Positions 17,282 through 26,874 are shown, counted from the stretch's first letter. The stretch is 45,193 bases of DNA from Tissierellia bacterium (GCA_012843025.1 DURT01000067.1:1-45193); one strand, 5' to 3'. Translations and numbers: made by a program. Notes: generated by a model from the letters alone, not told the origin.

Positions 17282-17310
17282 AGATCATTACATAGTAGAT
17301 TGAGGTCAAT

Positions 17311-18639
17311 ATGAACAGTTACAGAAAACAAGCAATTGAAACTTTGAAAAAAATATTCAGGAACAAATCTTATTCCAATATCGTAATAAATAATGATATG
17401 AAAAATATTGATTATAGGTTTTTATCCTTATACCGTAAATCAGTCTTAGGTGTTATAGAAAATTTAGTTTTTATTGATTGGATTATTAATCAAGTATCTA
17501 AAACCAAGACAAAAAAAATGGAAATAGATGTTTTAACGGTACTTAGGTTAGCAGTATATCAATTGTTCTTCTTGGATAAATCCCATGAAAACATAGTTGT
17601 AAATGAAAGTGTTCAATACGTTAAGAATCTAGGCAACATAAGGGGTTCAAAATTTGTTAATGCTGTTTTAAGAAATATACTACGCAATAAAGATAAACTA
17701 ATAACCAAAATGAATAGTCTACCCTATAAAGAGTATTTAAGTGTCAAGTATTCCTATCCTAAGGAATTAATTAGCAGGTGGGAGAAACAGTTCGGTGATG
17801 ATATTGAAGAAGTTCTCATTGCTAATAACAAAGAAGCTCCCCTGAACATAAGGGTTAACACTCTTAAAATTCAAAGGGATGAGTTAATTGAAATTCTTGA
17901 GGAAAAGGGAATAAAAGCTATTAAATGCAAGTACGCCCACAAGGGATTAATTGTTGAAAACCCTTTTGAAATTGAAAAAAACCAGGAATATATAAATGGA
18001 CTGTTTTCTATTCAAAGTCAAAGTTCCATGCTTGCAGGACAAATACTAAATCCTAAGGATAATAGTTTCATAATAGATATGTGTGCAGCCCCCGGAGGAA
18101 AGACCCTGAATGCTGCTGAACTAATGAATAATACTGGAAAGATTCTTGCCAGGGATATATATCCTGCCAAACTTAAACTTTTGGAAAAAGAATTGAAAAG
18201 ATTAAATATTAATAATGTTGAAGTAGAAGAATATGATGGCACCAAATTAGATGAGTCTTTAATGGGAAAGGCAGATTATGTTATAGCAGATGTGCCATGT
18301 ACTGGACTTGGAATAATAAGGCGAAGACCGGAAATTAAATACAACCCTGTAGAGAAAGCACTAGGTGAGATAACCGAAATGCAGTACAGAATACTTTCTA
18401 ATGGCTCCAAATATTTAAAACCATCGGGAGAGTTGGTTTATTCCACATGTAGTGTAAACAAGGAAGAAAATATTGAAATTATAAGAAGATTTTTAAGGGA
18501 AAACAAGGATTTTACCCTAGTTGATTTCTCCTTTAATATTGATAAAGATTTTAATACAGCAAAAGATGGATATATTGAAATTTATCCCCACATCCATGGG
18601 ATGGATGGGTTTTTTATTGCGAAAATAAAAAGGTTGTGA
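17311..18639 (+). CDS. rsmB: 16S rRNA (cytosine-967-C5)-methyltransferase RsmB
   Basis: This 442-residue enzyme has an N-terminal NusB-like RNA-binding domain (about 1-135) and a Rossmann SAM-dependent methyltransferase domain. The SAM site is DMCAAPGGKTLNAAEL. Both catalytic cysteines of the m5C class are visible, in DVPCTGLG and YSTCSV. The length equals that of typical RsmB. ATG 17311 follows GAGGTC. A promoter for the next gene (rlmN) overlaps the rsmB stop codon. Confidence 0.95.
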   Translation: MNSYRKQAIETLKKIFRNKSYSNIVINNDMKNIDYRFLSLYRKSVLGVIENLVFIDWIINQVSKTKTKKMEIDVLTVLRLAVYQLFFLDKSHENIVVNESVQYVKNLGNIRGSKFVNAVLRNILRNKDKLITKMNSLPYKEYLSVKYSYPKELISRWEKQFGDDIEEVLIANNKEAPLNIRVNTLKIQRDELIEILEEKGIKAIKCKYAHKGLIVENPFEIEKNQEYINGLFSIQSQSSMLAGQILNPKDNSFIIDMCAAPGGKTLNAAELMNNTGKILARDIYPAKLKLLEKELKRLNINNVEVEEYDGTKLDESLMGKADYVIADVPCTGLGIIRRRPEIKYNPVEKALGEITEMQYRILSNGSKYLKPSGELVYSTCSVNKEENIEIIRRFLRENKDFTLVDFSFNIDKDFNTAKDGYIEIYPHIHGMDGFFIAKIKRL

Positions 18640-18645
18640 TATAAT
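18617..18645 (+). promoter_or_regulatory. Promoter of the rlmN-prpC-prkC operon
   Basis: TTGCGA (18617-18622) and TATAAT (18640-18645) are separated by 17 bases, with TG one base before the -10 (TGATATAAT). The -10 begins one base after the rsmB stop, so the promoter is nested in the 3' end of rsmB. Confidence 0.7.
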
Positions 18646-18684
18646 CTTCACATCCCGCCATTGGCTATACTAAGAAGGTAGAAA

Positions 18685-19713
18685 ATGAGAAAAATAGATG
18701 ATTTAAGCTTTGAAGAACTACAGGAAGTAATTCTGAAATTAAAAGAACCAAAATTTAAAGCAGATCAAATTTTTAACTGGATACATAATAAGATGGTTGA
18801 CAGTTTTGATGAAATGACTAATGTATCCAAAAAAACAAGGACTGAGCTGCAAAAAGAATATGAATTTACCGTGGCAAGGATTGAGTTAAAGCTTCAGTCA
18901 AAATTAGATGAAACGAAAAAATACGTTATTAAATTTGAAGACGGAAATATAGTAGAAAGTGTTTTTCTAAAATATAAATTCGGCAATACTGCATGCATTT
19001 CATCACAGGTGGGGTGCAAGATGGGTTGTCATTTTTGTGCTTCCACAAAAAATGGTTTTATAAGAGATTTAACTGCTGGTGAAATGTTGAAACAAATATA
19101 CTTAATCCAAAAAGATACTAAGGAGAAAATATCCAATGTAGTTATAATGGGTTCTGGTGAACCCTTAGAAAACTTTGACAACATTGTAAGGTTTCTGAAT
19201 ATAATAAATCATGAACAGGGACAAAACATTTCTATGAGAAAAATAACCCTTTCCACCAGCGGGATTATCCCAAATATTTACAAGTTGGCAGATATAAACA
19301 TTCCAATCACTTTAGCAATTTCTCTCCATGCTCCTAGCCAGGATAAAAGAGAGAAAATCATGCCTATTGCAAGAAAGCATAAATTAAAGGACCTTCTAGA
19401 CGCCTGTGATTACTATGTAAGGGTAACCGGCAGAAGGTTAACCTTTGAATATATATTAATTAAAGGTTTTAATGACAGCCAGGAAGATGCTGTAAAACTA
19501 AGCAATTTATTAAAAAACAAACTGGCCAACGTGAATTTAATTCCCTGTAACTATGTTAAGGAAGCAAATATTCAGCCATCTGACAATTTGGATATAGAGA
19601 AATTTAAAAGGATATTGACAGAAAACGGTATCAATGCAACTGTCAGAAGAGAGCTTGGAAGCGATATTAATGCGGCTTGCGGTCAGCTGAGAAATGATTT
19701 ACTTAAAATGTGA
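18685..19713 (+). CDS. rlmN: Dual-specificity RNA methyltransferase RlmN
   Basis: This 342-residue radical-SAM enzyme methylates C2 of A2503 in 23S rRNA and A37 in tRNA. The [4Fe-4S] cluster motif CxxxCxxC is C111, C115, C118 in VGCKMGCHFCAS. The C-terminal catalytic cysteine is C332 in NAACGQL. Other signatures are VVIMGSGEPLEN, ITLSTSGIIPNI and LAISLHAP. ATG 18685 follows AGAAGG. It has its own promoter and leads the prpC-prkC-rsgA-rpe-thiN cluster. Confidence 0.97.
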   Translation: MRKIDDLSFEELQEVILKLKEPKFKADQIFNWIHNKMVDSFDEMTNVSKKTRTELQKEYEFTVARIELKLQSKLDETKKYVIKFEDGNIVESVFLKYKFGNTACISSQVGCKMGCHFCASTKNGFIRDLTAGEMLKQIYLIQKDTKEKISNVVIMGSGEPLENFDNIVRFLNIINHEQGQNISMRKITLSTSGIIPNIYKLADINIPITLAISLHAPSQDKREKIMPIARKHKLKDLLDACDYYVRVTGRRLTFEYILIKGFNDSQEDAVKLSNLLKNKLANVNLIPCNYVKEANIQPSDNLDIEKFKRILTENGINATVRRELGSDINAACGQLRNDLLKM

Positions 19714-19721
19714 GGTGCTGT

Positions 19722-20474
19722 ATGAAGGTATTCTTCGAAACAAATAAAGGTTTAATGCGTGAAAACAACGAAGATAATTTTATAGTGGAAGAATTTGAAA
19801 GATACAGTCTGTTCGCAGTAGCTGACGGCATGGGGGGACACAAGGCTGGAGAAGTTGCTAGTACCATTGCTATTGATGTAATAAGAGAATTCTTTATTAA
19901 CAATCAAGGAAAAGATACATTCAAACCTCCCACATTTATTATAGACAGTATTGAGCTAAGTAATTATAAAATTCGGGAAGAAGCAAAGACAAACCCGGAT
20001 TATTTCGGCATGGGAACAACAGTAACTATGGCAGTTTTAGACAAGTCCTTAGATACTATTTACATAGGCAATGTTGGTGACAGCAGGGCATACCTGGTAA
20101 GAGACGGTGAAATTAAACAGATTACAACAGACCATACCTATGTGAATGAATTGTTAAAAGATGGGGAAATTACCTTGGAAGAAGCAAAAAACCATCCTAA
20201 AAAAAATGTTATTACCAGAGCCTTGGGTGGGGAAGAATATGTACATGCCGATATTTTTGAAATAGAATTTTACGAAAATGACATCTTTCTTCTGTGTACT
20301 GACGGTCTAACAACCCATGTGTCCGATGATAAAATATTGGAAATAATTCAGAAATATGGTACAAGAGAAAGTGTGGGAAAATTAATTAAATCAGCAAACG
20401 ATAGTGGCGGAACCGATAATATTACCATAATTATTGTTGATAATATCATTAGAGGTGAAACTTATGATAGGTAG
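19722..20474 (+). CDS. prpC: PP2C-type protein serine/threonine phosphatase (PrpC/Stp)
   Basis: This 250-residue PPM-family phosphatase dephosphorylates targets of the PASTA kinase encoded next. Metal-binding motifs are RENNEDNF, VADGMGGHKAGE, GNVGDSRAYL, LLCTDGLT and GGTDNITI. ATG 19722 follows GAGGTG and is preferred over GTG 19710, which overlaps the rlmN end. Its 3' end overlaps prkC by 11 bases, coupling synthesis of phosphatase and kinase. Confidence 0.96.
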   Translation: MKVFFETNKGLMRENNEDNFIVEEFERYSLFAVADGMGGHKAGEVASTIAIDVIREFFINNQGKDTFKPPTFIIDSIELSNYKIREEAKTNPDYFGMGTTVTMAVLDKSLDTIYIGNVGDSRAYLVRDGEIKQITTDHTYVNELLKDGEITLEEAKNHPKKNVITRALGGEEYVHADIFEIEFYENDIFLLCTDGLTTHVSDDKILEIIQKYGTRESVGKLIKSANDSGGTDNITIIIVDNIIRGETYDR

Positions 20475-22446
20475 AGTTTTAGGAAATAGATATGAAATTA
20501 TAGAAAAAATCGGCGGCGGCGGAATGTCTAATGTATACAAGGCTAAGTGCAACCTGCTGAACCGCTTCGTGGCCATAAAAATTTTAAGAGATGAATTAAC
20601 TCAGGACCCTGATTTTATTGATAAATTCAAACAGGAATCTTTGTCTGCAGCAAGTCTTACTCATCCTAACATAGTAAATATATATGATACGGGAATTGAA
20701 GACAATATTTACTATATTGTTATGGAATATGTTAGAGGGGAAACTCTAAAAAAATATATCAAACGGAAAGGCAAATTAAGTGAAAAGGAAGCAATCAGAA
20801 TTTCTAAACAGGTGGCGGAAGCTTTAAAACATGCTCATTCAAAAAATATTGTCCATAGAGATATTAAACCTCACAACATACTTCTTACGGAAGAGGGTAC
20901 AGCAAAGGTTACGGATTTTGGTATTGCAAGAGCAGCCACCAGCTCCACTATTAATAACACCTCCAATGTAATAGGTTCCGTCCATTATTTTTCACCGGAA
21001 CAAGCAAGAGGGGGATATGTGGATGAGAAATCAGATATATATTCCTTGGGAATTGTAATGTATGAAATGATTACTGGAGTACTTCCTTTCGATGCAGATA
21101 ATCATATTTCTGTAGCAATGAAACAAATTCAGGAAAAACCGGTGCCACCTTCTAAGAAGGTAAAAAATGTAGAAATATCACAAGCTTTTGAAGACATTAT
21201 AATGAAATGTCTTGAAAAACATCAAGGCTTCAGATTTCAAAAAATAGATGATTTAATTCTAAAATTAAATTCCATTGACGGAACTATTATACAAGAAAAA
21301 GATGAAAAGGAAATAATCGACTCTCCAACAATTGTAATTCCTCCCATTAAAGATTTGGAAGAAGAGGTCATAAACATAGATTTAATCGATAAGAATGCCG
21401 ACAATGCATTCAGAAGTTTTTTCCAGGGAGAGGATGAAACGGAAAATGAAGAAAAAAACAATAAACAGAACAATAAAAAAATTACTATAGCGGCAATACT
21501 AAGTGCCCTGGTTATAGCATTAATAGGTGGAATTTTAGTTTTCAAAGCAATCTTATATGTTCCTGAGGTTACTGTACCTAATTTATTGGGAAGAAATGAA
21601 GAAGAGGCGGAGAAAATTATTGAAGATTTAGGTCTGGAATTCAGAGTTTCAAACAGAGAATACAGCGATGAATACGAGGAAGGAAAAGTAATTAAGCAAA
21701 GTGTAACTGAAGGTACCAAGGTTAAAGAAGGTTATCCTATTGAAGTAGTGGTAAGTAGAGGCGAAAAAGAAATTTATGTTCCAAATTTAATAGGCAAGTA
21801 TGCTATTGAAGCAGAAATCATACTTAAAGATGCAGGACTTAAAGAAGGAGAGGTAAGGGAAGAAAACTCCGATTTAGTTCCAGCTGGACAAATAATTGAC
21901 CAGTTTCCCGCTGCAAATACTTTAGCCAGCAAAAATGATGAAGTTAATTATGTTGTAAGCTTAGGACCTAAGGTAGTATATGTTAAAATGCCTAATTTGA
22001 TAAACTTAGATTTAGAAACAGCGAAACTATCAATAGTACAACACGGTCTTACAGTAGGTCAAATTAATGAAGAACACAGCGATGAAGTAGAAGAAGGTTT
22101 GGTTATGAGACAGAGCATAGTTCCGGGACAGGATGTGGAACAGGGTACTTCAATATGGCTTACCGTAAGTTTAGGAAAAGCTGAAGAGGAAAAAGAGCCT
22201 GAACCTGAACCAGATCCAGGGCCTGTTGAAGGAAGCTTTCCTCTTACTATAGCACTTCCTAGTGATAGAGATAAGGTAACGGTAGTAATTCAAAGAATTG
22301 CTCAGGATGGAAGAGAAGTTATTTTTTCTAAAGAAGTTGAAACATCAGAACAAAGTATAATAATAAATCTTAAAGGATCAGGAACGGAGGTTTATGAGAT
22401 TTATATTGACAATGAATACTATGATAGAGTTGAAATTACATTTTAA
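20464..22446 (+). CDS. prkC: PASTA-domain serine/threonine protein kinase (PrkC/Stk)
   Basis: This 660-residue membrane kinase senses muropeptides/cell wall and in spore formers can trigger germination. The cytoplasmic kinase domain (about 1-270) has the glycine loop GGGGMSNVYKA, VAIKILR, HRDIKPHNILL, DFGIARA and GSVHYFSPEQ. A linker follows, then one TM segment (about 340-362). Three PASTA repeats follow (about 367-435, 436-503 and 504-574), then a Pro/Glu-rich spacer and a C-terminal domain of about 70 residues. ATG 20464 follows GAGGTGAAA; the earlier in-frame TTG is inside prpC. Confidence 0.96.
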   Translation: MIGRVLGNRYEIIEKIGGGGMSNVYKAKCNLLNRFVAIKILRDELTQDPDFIDKFKQESLSAASLTHPNIVNIYDTGIEDNIYYIVMEYVRGETLKKYIKRKGKLSEKEAIRISKQVAEALKHAHSKNIVHRDIKPHNILLTEEGTAKVTDFGIARAATSSTINNTSNVIGSVHYFSPEQARGGYVDEKSDIYSLGIVMYEMITGVLPFDADNHISVAMKQIQEKPVPPSKKVKNVEISQAFEDIIMKCLEKHQGFRFQKIDDLILKLNSIDGTIIQEKDEKEIIDSPTIVIPPIKDLEEEVINIDLIDKNADNAFRSFFQGEDETENEEKNNKQNNKKITIAAILSALVIALIGGILVFKAILYVPEVTVPNLLGRNEEEAEKIIEDLGLEFRVSNREYSDEYEEGKVIKQSVTEGTKVKEGYPIEVVVSRGEKEIYVPNLIGKYAIEAEIILKDAGLKEGEVREENSDLVPAGQIIDQFPAANTLASKNDEVNYVVSLGPKVVYVKMPNLINLDLETAKLSIVQHGLTVGQINEEHSDEVEEGLVMRQSIVPGQDVEQGTSIWLTVSLGKAEEEKEPEPEPDPGPVEGSFPLTIALPSDRDKVTVVIQRIAQDGREVIFSKEVETSEQSIIINLKGSGTEVYEIYIDNEYYDRVEITF

Positions 22447-22464
22447 TAATTGGAGCAGGAATAT

Positions 22465-23343
22465 ATGATTGAAGGAATCATAACAAAAGGAGTTGGAGGA
22501 AATTATTACGTTGATGTAGGAGGACGAATTGTAGAATGTAGAGCCAGGGGATTATTCAGGCTTAAAAATATTAAGCCCTTGGTAGGCGACAGAGTCCTTA
22601 TCAGAATTACCGAAGAAGATGAAGAAGCCGGCTATATTGAAGAAATTATGGAAAGGACCAATGAAATTAAAAGGCCTCCCATTGCCAACATAGAGCAGCT
22701 AATAATTATTTTTGCAGTAGAAAATCCTCAGCCTGACTTACTGCTGTTGGATAAATTGCTTATTGTGGCAAAGTTAAATAATTTAACTCCTCTTATCTGC
22801 TTTAATAAAGTTGATTTAGTTAATGAAGATAAAAAGGAAGAAATATTAGATATATATAAGAATACTGGTTACAAAATAATTTTTACCAGCAGGTACCAAG
22901 AGGATACTCTTTTAGAGTTAAAGGCCCTTATTAAAGACAAAATTAATGCCTTTGCAGGGCCTTCTGGTGTTGGAAAGTCTTCCATAATGAATTCTTTACA
23001 GCCCAACTTCTATTTAAAAACAGGAGAAATAAGTGAAAAATTAAAAAGAGGAAGGCATACCACCCGCCATGCTGAAATATTTAAATTTGATTTCGGCGGA
23101 TATGGGGTAGATACACCAGGATTCAGCTCCTTTGAATTGGAAGGAATAGATGAGTATGAACTTAAAAATTACTATCCTGAAATGGTAAAGTATGGTGATG
23201 ACTGCAGGTTTTTAGATTGTCTCCATTATAAAGAACCTGGCTGCGCCGTAAAGGAAGCTCTAAATAGTGATTTAATAAGCAGTATCCGATATAAAAACTA
23301 TCTTAGACTATTAGAAGAAATTAAAAGCAAAAAGCCCTACTAG
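22465..23343 (+). CDS. rsgA: Small ribosomal subunit biogenesis GTPase RsgA
   Basis: This 292-residue circularly permuted GTPase acts in late 30S assembly. The order is OB-fold (about 1-65), G4 CFNKVDL, G1 GPSGVGKSSIMNSL, and G3 DTPGFSS. A zinc-binding motif with CRFLDCLHYKEPGC (C, C, H, C ligands) comes last. ATG 22465 follows GGAGCAGGA; the in-frame TTG at 22450 is rejected because the ribosome binding site covers it. It follows prkC by 18 bases, the standard order in Firmicutes. Confidence 0.96.
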   Translation: MIEGIITKGVGGNYYVDVGGRIVECRARGLFRLKNIKPLVGDRVLIRITEEDEEAGYIEEIMERTNEIKRPPIANIEQLIIIFAVENPQPDLLLLDKLLIVAKLNNLTPLICFNKVDLVNEDKKEEILDIYKNTGYKIIFTSRYQEDTLLELKALIKDKINAFAGPSGVGKSSIMNSLQPNFYLKTGEISEKLKRGRHTTRHAEIFKFDFGGYGVDTPGFSSFELEGIDEYELKNYYPEMVKYGDDCRFLDCLHYKEPGCAVKEALNSDLISSIRYKNYLRLLEEIKSKKPY

Positions 23344-23351
23344 GAGGAAAT

Positions 23352-24011
23352 ATGAAAAAGAATAAATTAGCTCCTTCCATCTTGTCTGCGGATTTTTCCA
23401 ACTTGGGTGAGGGGATAAGGTTGGTGGAGGAAGGAGGAGCAGACTATATACACATAGATGTAATGGACGGACACTTTGTTCCTAATCTTACTATAGGCCC
23501 TCCTGTGGTAAGAAGTTTAAGAAAAATTACCGACCTTACTTTTGACGTTCACCTGATGATTGAAAATCCAGATGATTTTATTGAAGATTTCTACAATGCC
23601 GGAGCAGATATTATTACGGTACACCAGGAATCTGTTATTCACTTGCACAGGACAATCCAAAAAATAAAATCCTTTGGCCTAAAAGCAGGAGTATCTCTTA
23701 ACCCTGCAACTCCTGTACATACTATTAGGGACATAGTAAGAGATGTGGATATGGTGTTGTTAATGAGTGTTAATCCCGGCTTTGGAGGACAAAGTTTAAT
23801 TGAAAATGTCAAATATAAATTCGATGATTTAAAAGAATTGATAGAAAAATATAACTTAGATATAGATATAGAAATTGACGGCGGTGTAAATACTTCCAAT
23901 TTAAAAGAAGTTCTTAGCTGGGGAGCTAATGTAATTGTGGCTGGTTCTGCAATATTCAACTCCTTTGATATTGTTTCAAAAACTAAGAAATTTAAGGAAT
24001 TAATGAAATGA
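23352..24011 (+). CDS. rpe: Ribulose-phosphate 3-epimerase
   Basis: This 219-residue TIM barrel interconverts ribulose-5-P and xylulose-5-P. Family signatures are LAPSILSADFSNL, IHIDVMDGHFVPNLTIGP, FDVHLMIENP, VLLMSVNPGFGGQ and EIDGGVN. The metal-binding His/Asp residues fall in the HIDVMDG and DVHLM motifs, and the second catalytic Asp is in EIDGGV. ATG 23352 follows AGGAGG. It overlaps thiN by 4 bases (ATGA). Confidence 0.97.
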   Translation: MKKNKLAPSILSADFSNLGEGIRLVEEGGADYIHIDVMDGHFVPNLTIGPPVVRSLRKITDLTFDVHLMIENPDDFIEDFYNAGADIITVHQESVIHLHRTIQKIKSFGLKAGVSLNPATPVHTIRDIVRDVDMVLLMSVNPGFGGQSLIENVKYKFDDLKELIEKYNLDIDIEIDGGVNTSNLKEVLSWGANVIVAGSAIFNSFDIVSKTKKFKELMK

Positions 24012-24640
24012 TCGCTTTAATTATCGGTAATGGGAATGATATAAACAAAAGTATAATTGACAGTATTAAGTACGATTACGTTGTATGTGCTGACGGTGGC
24101 TTGGAAAAGGCGAAAAACTATGGAATAACACCAGACGTAATAGTAGGGGATTTTGACTCGGTAGATTTATCTCTTCTTAATGAGTATGAAGCCCTTAATA
24201 TACCTATTATGAAATTTCCAGCGGAAAAGGATTATACAGATATGGAATTAGCCGCTAAATTTGTACTTTCCAAAGGCTTTAAAGACATAGTGTTAATAGG
24301 TGCGTCTGGCTCTAGGTTAGACCATACCTTGGGAAATATAATGCTTATGGAGAAATACCATAAAGAAGGCATTAATATTTCAATGATAGATAATAGTAAT
24401 ATAATTAAAGTTATTTCCGACGATTCCCGGTTAATTGTTGAATTCTTGGAAAACCAATACGTTTCTATAATCCCTATTACAGAACTAGAGGGACTTACCT
24501 TGGAAGGATTTAAATATCCATTAAACAATGTAAATGTTGAAAGAGGTTCCACCCTTTGTATAAGCAATGAAGTAATTGGAAAAGAGGGGATAATTACTTT
24601 AAGTAAGGGGTCGGCCTTAGTATTTATATCAAAAGATTAA
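24008..24640 (+). CDS. thiN: Thiamine pyrophosphokinase
   Basis: This 210-residue enzyme transfers pyrophosphate from ATP to thiamine. Motifs are [33 protein letters not shown] and [15 protein letters not shown]-terminal beta-rich thiamine-binding domain begins near residue 135. It follows rpe with a 4-base overlap, the conserved rsgA-rpe-thiN order. No TPP riboswitch-like leader is present because it is internal to the operon. Confidence 0.95.
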   Translation: MIALIIGNGNDINKSIIDSIKYDYVVCADGGLEKAKNYGITPDVIVGDFDSVDLSLLNEYEALNIPIMKFPAEKDYTDMELAAKFVLSKGFKDIVLIGASGSRLDHTLGNIMLMEKYHKEGINISMIDNSNIIKVISDDSRLIVEFLENQYVSIIPITELEGLTLEGFKYPLNNVNVERGSTLCISNEVIGKEGIITLSKGSALVFISKD

Positions 24641-24650
24641 GGAGGCAAGG

Positions 24651-26042
24651 ATGAAAGCAACAGATTTAAAAGATATATTTAAATCGCCTGAAAAATTTCA
24701 GCAGGTAAAGGTAGAAGGCTGGATAAGGACTATAAGAGATTTAAAAAATTTCGGCTTTATAGAATTAAACGACGGAACATATTTTAAAAATGTGCAAATA
24801 GTATTTGAGAATAATCTTAGCAATTTTGAGGAAGTGAAAAAGTTTCATACAGGTAGTGCTATAACAGTAGTAGGCAATCTAGTGCTAACTCCTGAAGCTA
24901 AGCAGCCTTTTGAAATACAGGCGACGGAAATAACCATGGAAGCAGAAGCTGACAGCAGCTATCCATTGCAAAAGAAAAGGCATACCATGGAATATTTAAG
25001 AACAATTGCTCACTTAAGACCTCGAACCAATACATTTTCAGCTGTTTTTCGAGTGAGAAGCATAGCCGCCTATGCTATTCACAAGTTTTTTAACGAAAGA
25101 GGATTTGTTTATGCCCATTCACCCATAATTACCGCTTCAGATGCTGAAGGGGCAGGTGAAATGTTCAGAGTAACCACTTTAGACTTAGATAATATTGATA
25201 AGGTTGAAAAAGCAGAAGGAAAAACTGATTATTCTAAGGACTTTTTCGGAAGATCCACAAACCTTACTGTAAGCGGACAGCTTGAAGCTGAAGTCTTTGC
25301 CTTAGCTTTTAAGAAAACTTATACCTTCGGACCTACATTCAGAGCAGAGAACTCCAATACTGCTAGACATGCTTCAGAATTCTGGATGATTGAGCCTGAA
25401 ATTGCCTTTGCTGATTTGAATGATAACATGGAATTGGCAGAGGATATGGTGAAATATGTTGTAAACTATGTGCTGGAAAATGCTAAGGAAGAAATGAATT
25501 TCTTCAACAGCTTTGTTGAAAAGGGACTTTTTGAGAAATTAGATAATTTGGTAAACTCAGAATTCGGAAAAATTACATATACGGATGCTATTGATATATT
25601 AAAGAAAAATAATGACAATTTCCAATATCCCGTAGAATGGGGAACAGATATACAGACAGAACACGAAAGATACTTGGCGGAAAAAATATTTAAAAAACCT
25701 GTATTTGTAACTAATTATCCTAAGGATATCAAAGCTTTCTACATGCGTATGAACGATGATAATAAAACTGTGGCGGCAATGGATCTATTGGTTCCCGGGG
25801 TAGGAGAATTGATTGGAGGAAGCCAAAGAGAAGAAAGACTTAGGTATCTTGAAAAGAGAATGGACGAAATGGGAATTAAAAAAGAGGATATGTGGTGGTA
25901 CTTGGAACTTAGAAAGTACGGCGGTGTGAAACATGCAGGTTTCGGTTTAGGTTTTGAAAGACTTATTATGTACCTGACAGGAATAAGCAATATTCGTGAC
26001 GTAATACCATTTCCGCGAACACCAAGAAACGCAGAATTTTAG
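24651..26042 (+). CDS. asnS: Asparaginyl-tRNA synthetase
   Basis: This 463-residue class IIb synthetase has an N-terminal OB-fold anticodon-binding domain (about 1-100; [20 protein letters not shown]). The catalytic core includes motif 2 as [20 protein letters not shown] and motif 3 as [15 protein letters not shown]. The GAGEMFRVT region and the AsnRS-type insertion after it distinguish it from AspRS. ATG 24651 follows AAGGAGG. It is 10 bases after thiN and ends at a terminator. Placement between thiN and rpmB is not the usual arrangement. Confidence 0.96.
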   Translation: MKATDLKDIFKSPEKFQQVKVEGWIRTIRDLKNFGFIELNDGTYFKNVQIVFENNLSNFEEVKKFHTGSAITVVGNLVLTPEAKQPFEIQATEITMEAEADSSYPLQKKRHTMEYLRTIAHLRPRTNTFSAVFRVRSIAAYAIHKFFNERGFVYAHSPIITASDAEGAGEMFRVTTLDLDNIDKVEKAEGKTDYSKDFFGRSTNLTVSGQLEAEVFALAFKKTYTFGPTFRAENSNTARHASEFWMIEPEIAFADLNDNMELAEDMVKYVVNYVLENAKEEMNFFNSFVEKGLFEKLDNLVNSEFGKITYTDAIDILKKNNDNFQYPVEWGTDIQTEHERYLAEKIFKKPVFVTNYPKDIKAFYMRMNDDNKTVAAMDLLVPGVGELIGGSQREERLRYLEKRMDEMGIKKEDMWWYLELRKYGGVKHAGFGLGFERLIMYLTGISNIRDVIPFPRTPRNAEF

Positions 26043-26065
26043 GAGGACCAGGGTCCTCTTTTTTT
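26043..26065 (+). terminator. Intrinsic terminator of asnS
   Basis: GAGGAC (26043-26048) and GTCCTC (26053-26058) form a 6-bp stem with a 4-base loop, directly followed by seven T (26059-26065). It begins one base after the asnS stop codon. Confidence 0.85.
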
Positions 26066-26187
26066 ATGACCTTTTGTCCCAATAGTGGGGGCTGTAGCTA
26101 AAATTTATGTATCTTTTTTAGTCCTACTGAATAGAATGTATAAAGGTAATTACATTCTTGTCCTTTTATGGGGAAAGGGAGGTTATT

Positions 26188-26376
26188 ATGAATTATTTTA
26201 AACGTAAAAATAAATGTGCACCGACTAAGTTAGTAAAGTTTACTGAAATACTAGGAATAATGATTGCAATTTTAGGAGCAATTATTATCGTACAAATACT
26301 GCCCATAAGAATTTGGTTGTTTATTTTAGGTATTTTATTAATTATTTTGGGAAGTACACTTTTCAGGTTGCTGTAG
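26188..26376 (+). CDS. Small two-helix membrane protein of unknown function
   Basis: A 62-residue protein starts at ATG 26188, with GGGAGG at the right distance. A longer form from 26158 would add 10 residues but would read through this ribosome binding site. It begins with a basic, cytosolic-looking stretch (NYFKRKNKCAPTK). Two hydrophobic segments (about 22-40 and 43-60) follow, separated by a short PIRIW turn. I do not recognise a family. It lies between the asnS terminator and a bidirectional terminator, so it is probably a single-gene transcript. Confidence 0.7.
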   Translation: MNYFKRKNKCAPTKLVKFTEILGIMIAILGAIIIVQILPIRIWLFILGILLIILGSTLFRLL

Positions 26377-26394
26377 GTAAGGGGACTAGGCAAA

Positions 26395-26422
26395 AAAAAT
26401 AATGGCCTTGGCCACTATTTTT
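26395..26422. terminator. Bidirectional terminator between small membrane protein and rpmB
   Basis: AAAAATA (26395-26401) and TGGCC (26403-26407) pair with GGCCA (26410-26414) and TATTTTT (26416-26422), with one mismatch. The A-rich and T-rich flanks allow termination on both strands for the two convergent genes. Confidence 0.75.
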
Positions 26423-26440
26423 AAGTCTTGCTATATTCAA

Positions 26441-26632
26441 TTACATAGCACGTTGTATTTTTCCAGCTCTTATACATCTTGTACAAACTGTTTTTCTTTT
26501 AGAAACTCCATTTTCTACAACTGTAACTTTTTTAACATTAGGTTTCCATTTTCTCTTTATTTTCTTGTCAGAATGGGTTATTCTATGACCCGTCATGGTT
26601 CCCTTTCCACATACTTCACAAAAATTAGCCAT
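26441..26632 (-). CDS. rpmB: 50S ribosomal protein L28
   Basis: This 63-residue L28 starts MANFCEVCGKG. It has the basic HRITHSDKKIKRKWKPNVKKV core and a second Cys pair CTRC, so it is the zinc-binding (C+) paralogue type with two CxxC pairs. The start at 26632 is chosen because GGAGGTGGAATT precedes it; the five-residue upstream extension reads through the ribosome binding site. It is divergent from asp23, the usual L28/asp23/fakA arrangement in Firmicutes. Confidence 0.96.
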   Translation of the reverse strand: MANFCEVCGKGTMTGHRITHSDKKIKRKWKPNVKKVTVVENGVSKRKTVCTRCIRAGKIQRAM

Positions 26633-26686
26633 AATTCCACCTCCCATTTATATAAACATTAGTTATTTCTCCATACGAACTCAATA

Positions 26687-26715
26687 ATTTTAACATTAAA
26701 ATTTAAATATTGCAA
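26687..26715 (-). promoter_or_regulatory. Promoter of rpmB
   Basis: On the minus strand, TTGCAA (26710-26715) and TAAAAT (26687-26692) are separated by 17 bases, with TG one base before the -10. It lies about 55 bases upstream of the rpmB start. Confidence 0.6.
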
Positions 26716-26817
26716 TATCAATTTTTAATTAGTATAATTAATTAATGAAATTTTCCTGGGAGCCTCATTCTCCGATAAGGGATATGTTTGGTTTTTGGGC
26801 TATAAGTGTATAATAAT

Positions 26818-26846
26818 TTGTAAATTACGGGCAAAAGGGTTATAAT
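26818..26846 (+). promoter_or_regulatory. Promoter of asp23-fakA-recG operon
   Basis: TTGTAA (26818-26823) and TATAAT (26841-26846) are separated by 17 bases, ending 28 bases before the asp23 ATG. A second TATAAT at 26809-26814 may be an alternative start with a poor -35. Confidence 0.65.
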
Positions 26847-26874
26847 AAATTAAATAGAATAACAGGAGGTTAAT

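Noticed and set aside
26128-26159. Sporulation (SigG/SigF-like) promoter TGAATA ... CATTCTT upstream of the 62-residue membrane protein
   Set aside because: The spacing is 19 bases rather than about 15-16, and the -10 match is poor.
26402-26662. 86-codon plus-strand frame opposite rpmB
   Set aside because: It is antisense to the clearly recognised L28 gene and its Cys/Ser/Tyr-rich composition is that of a shadow frame.
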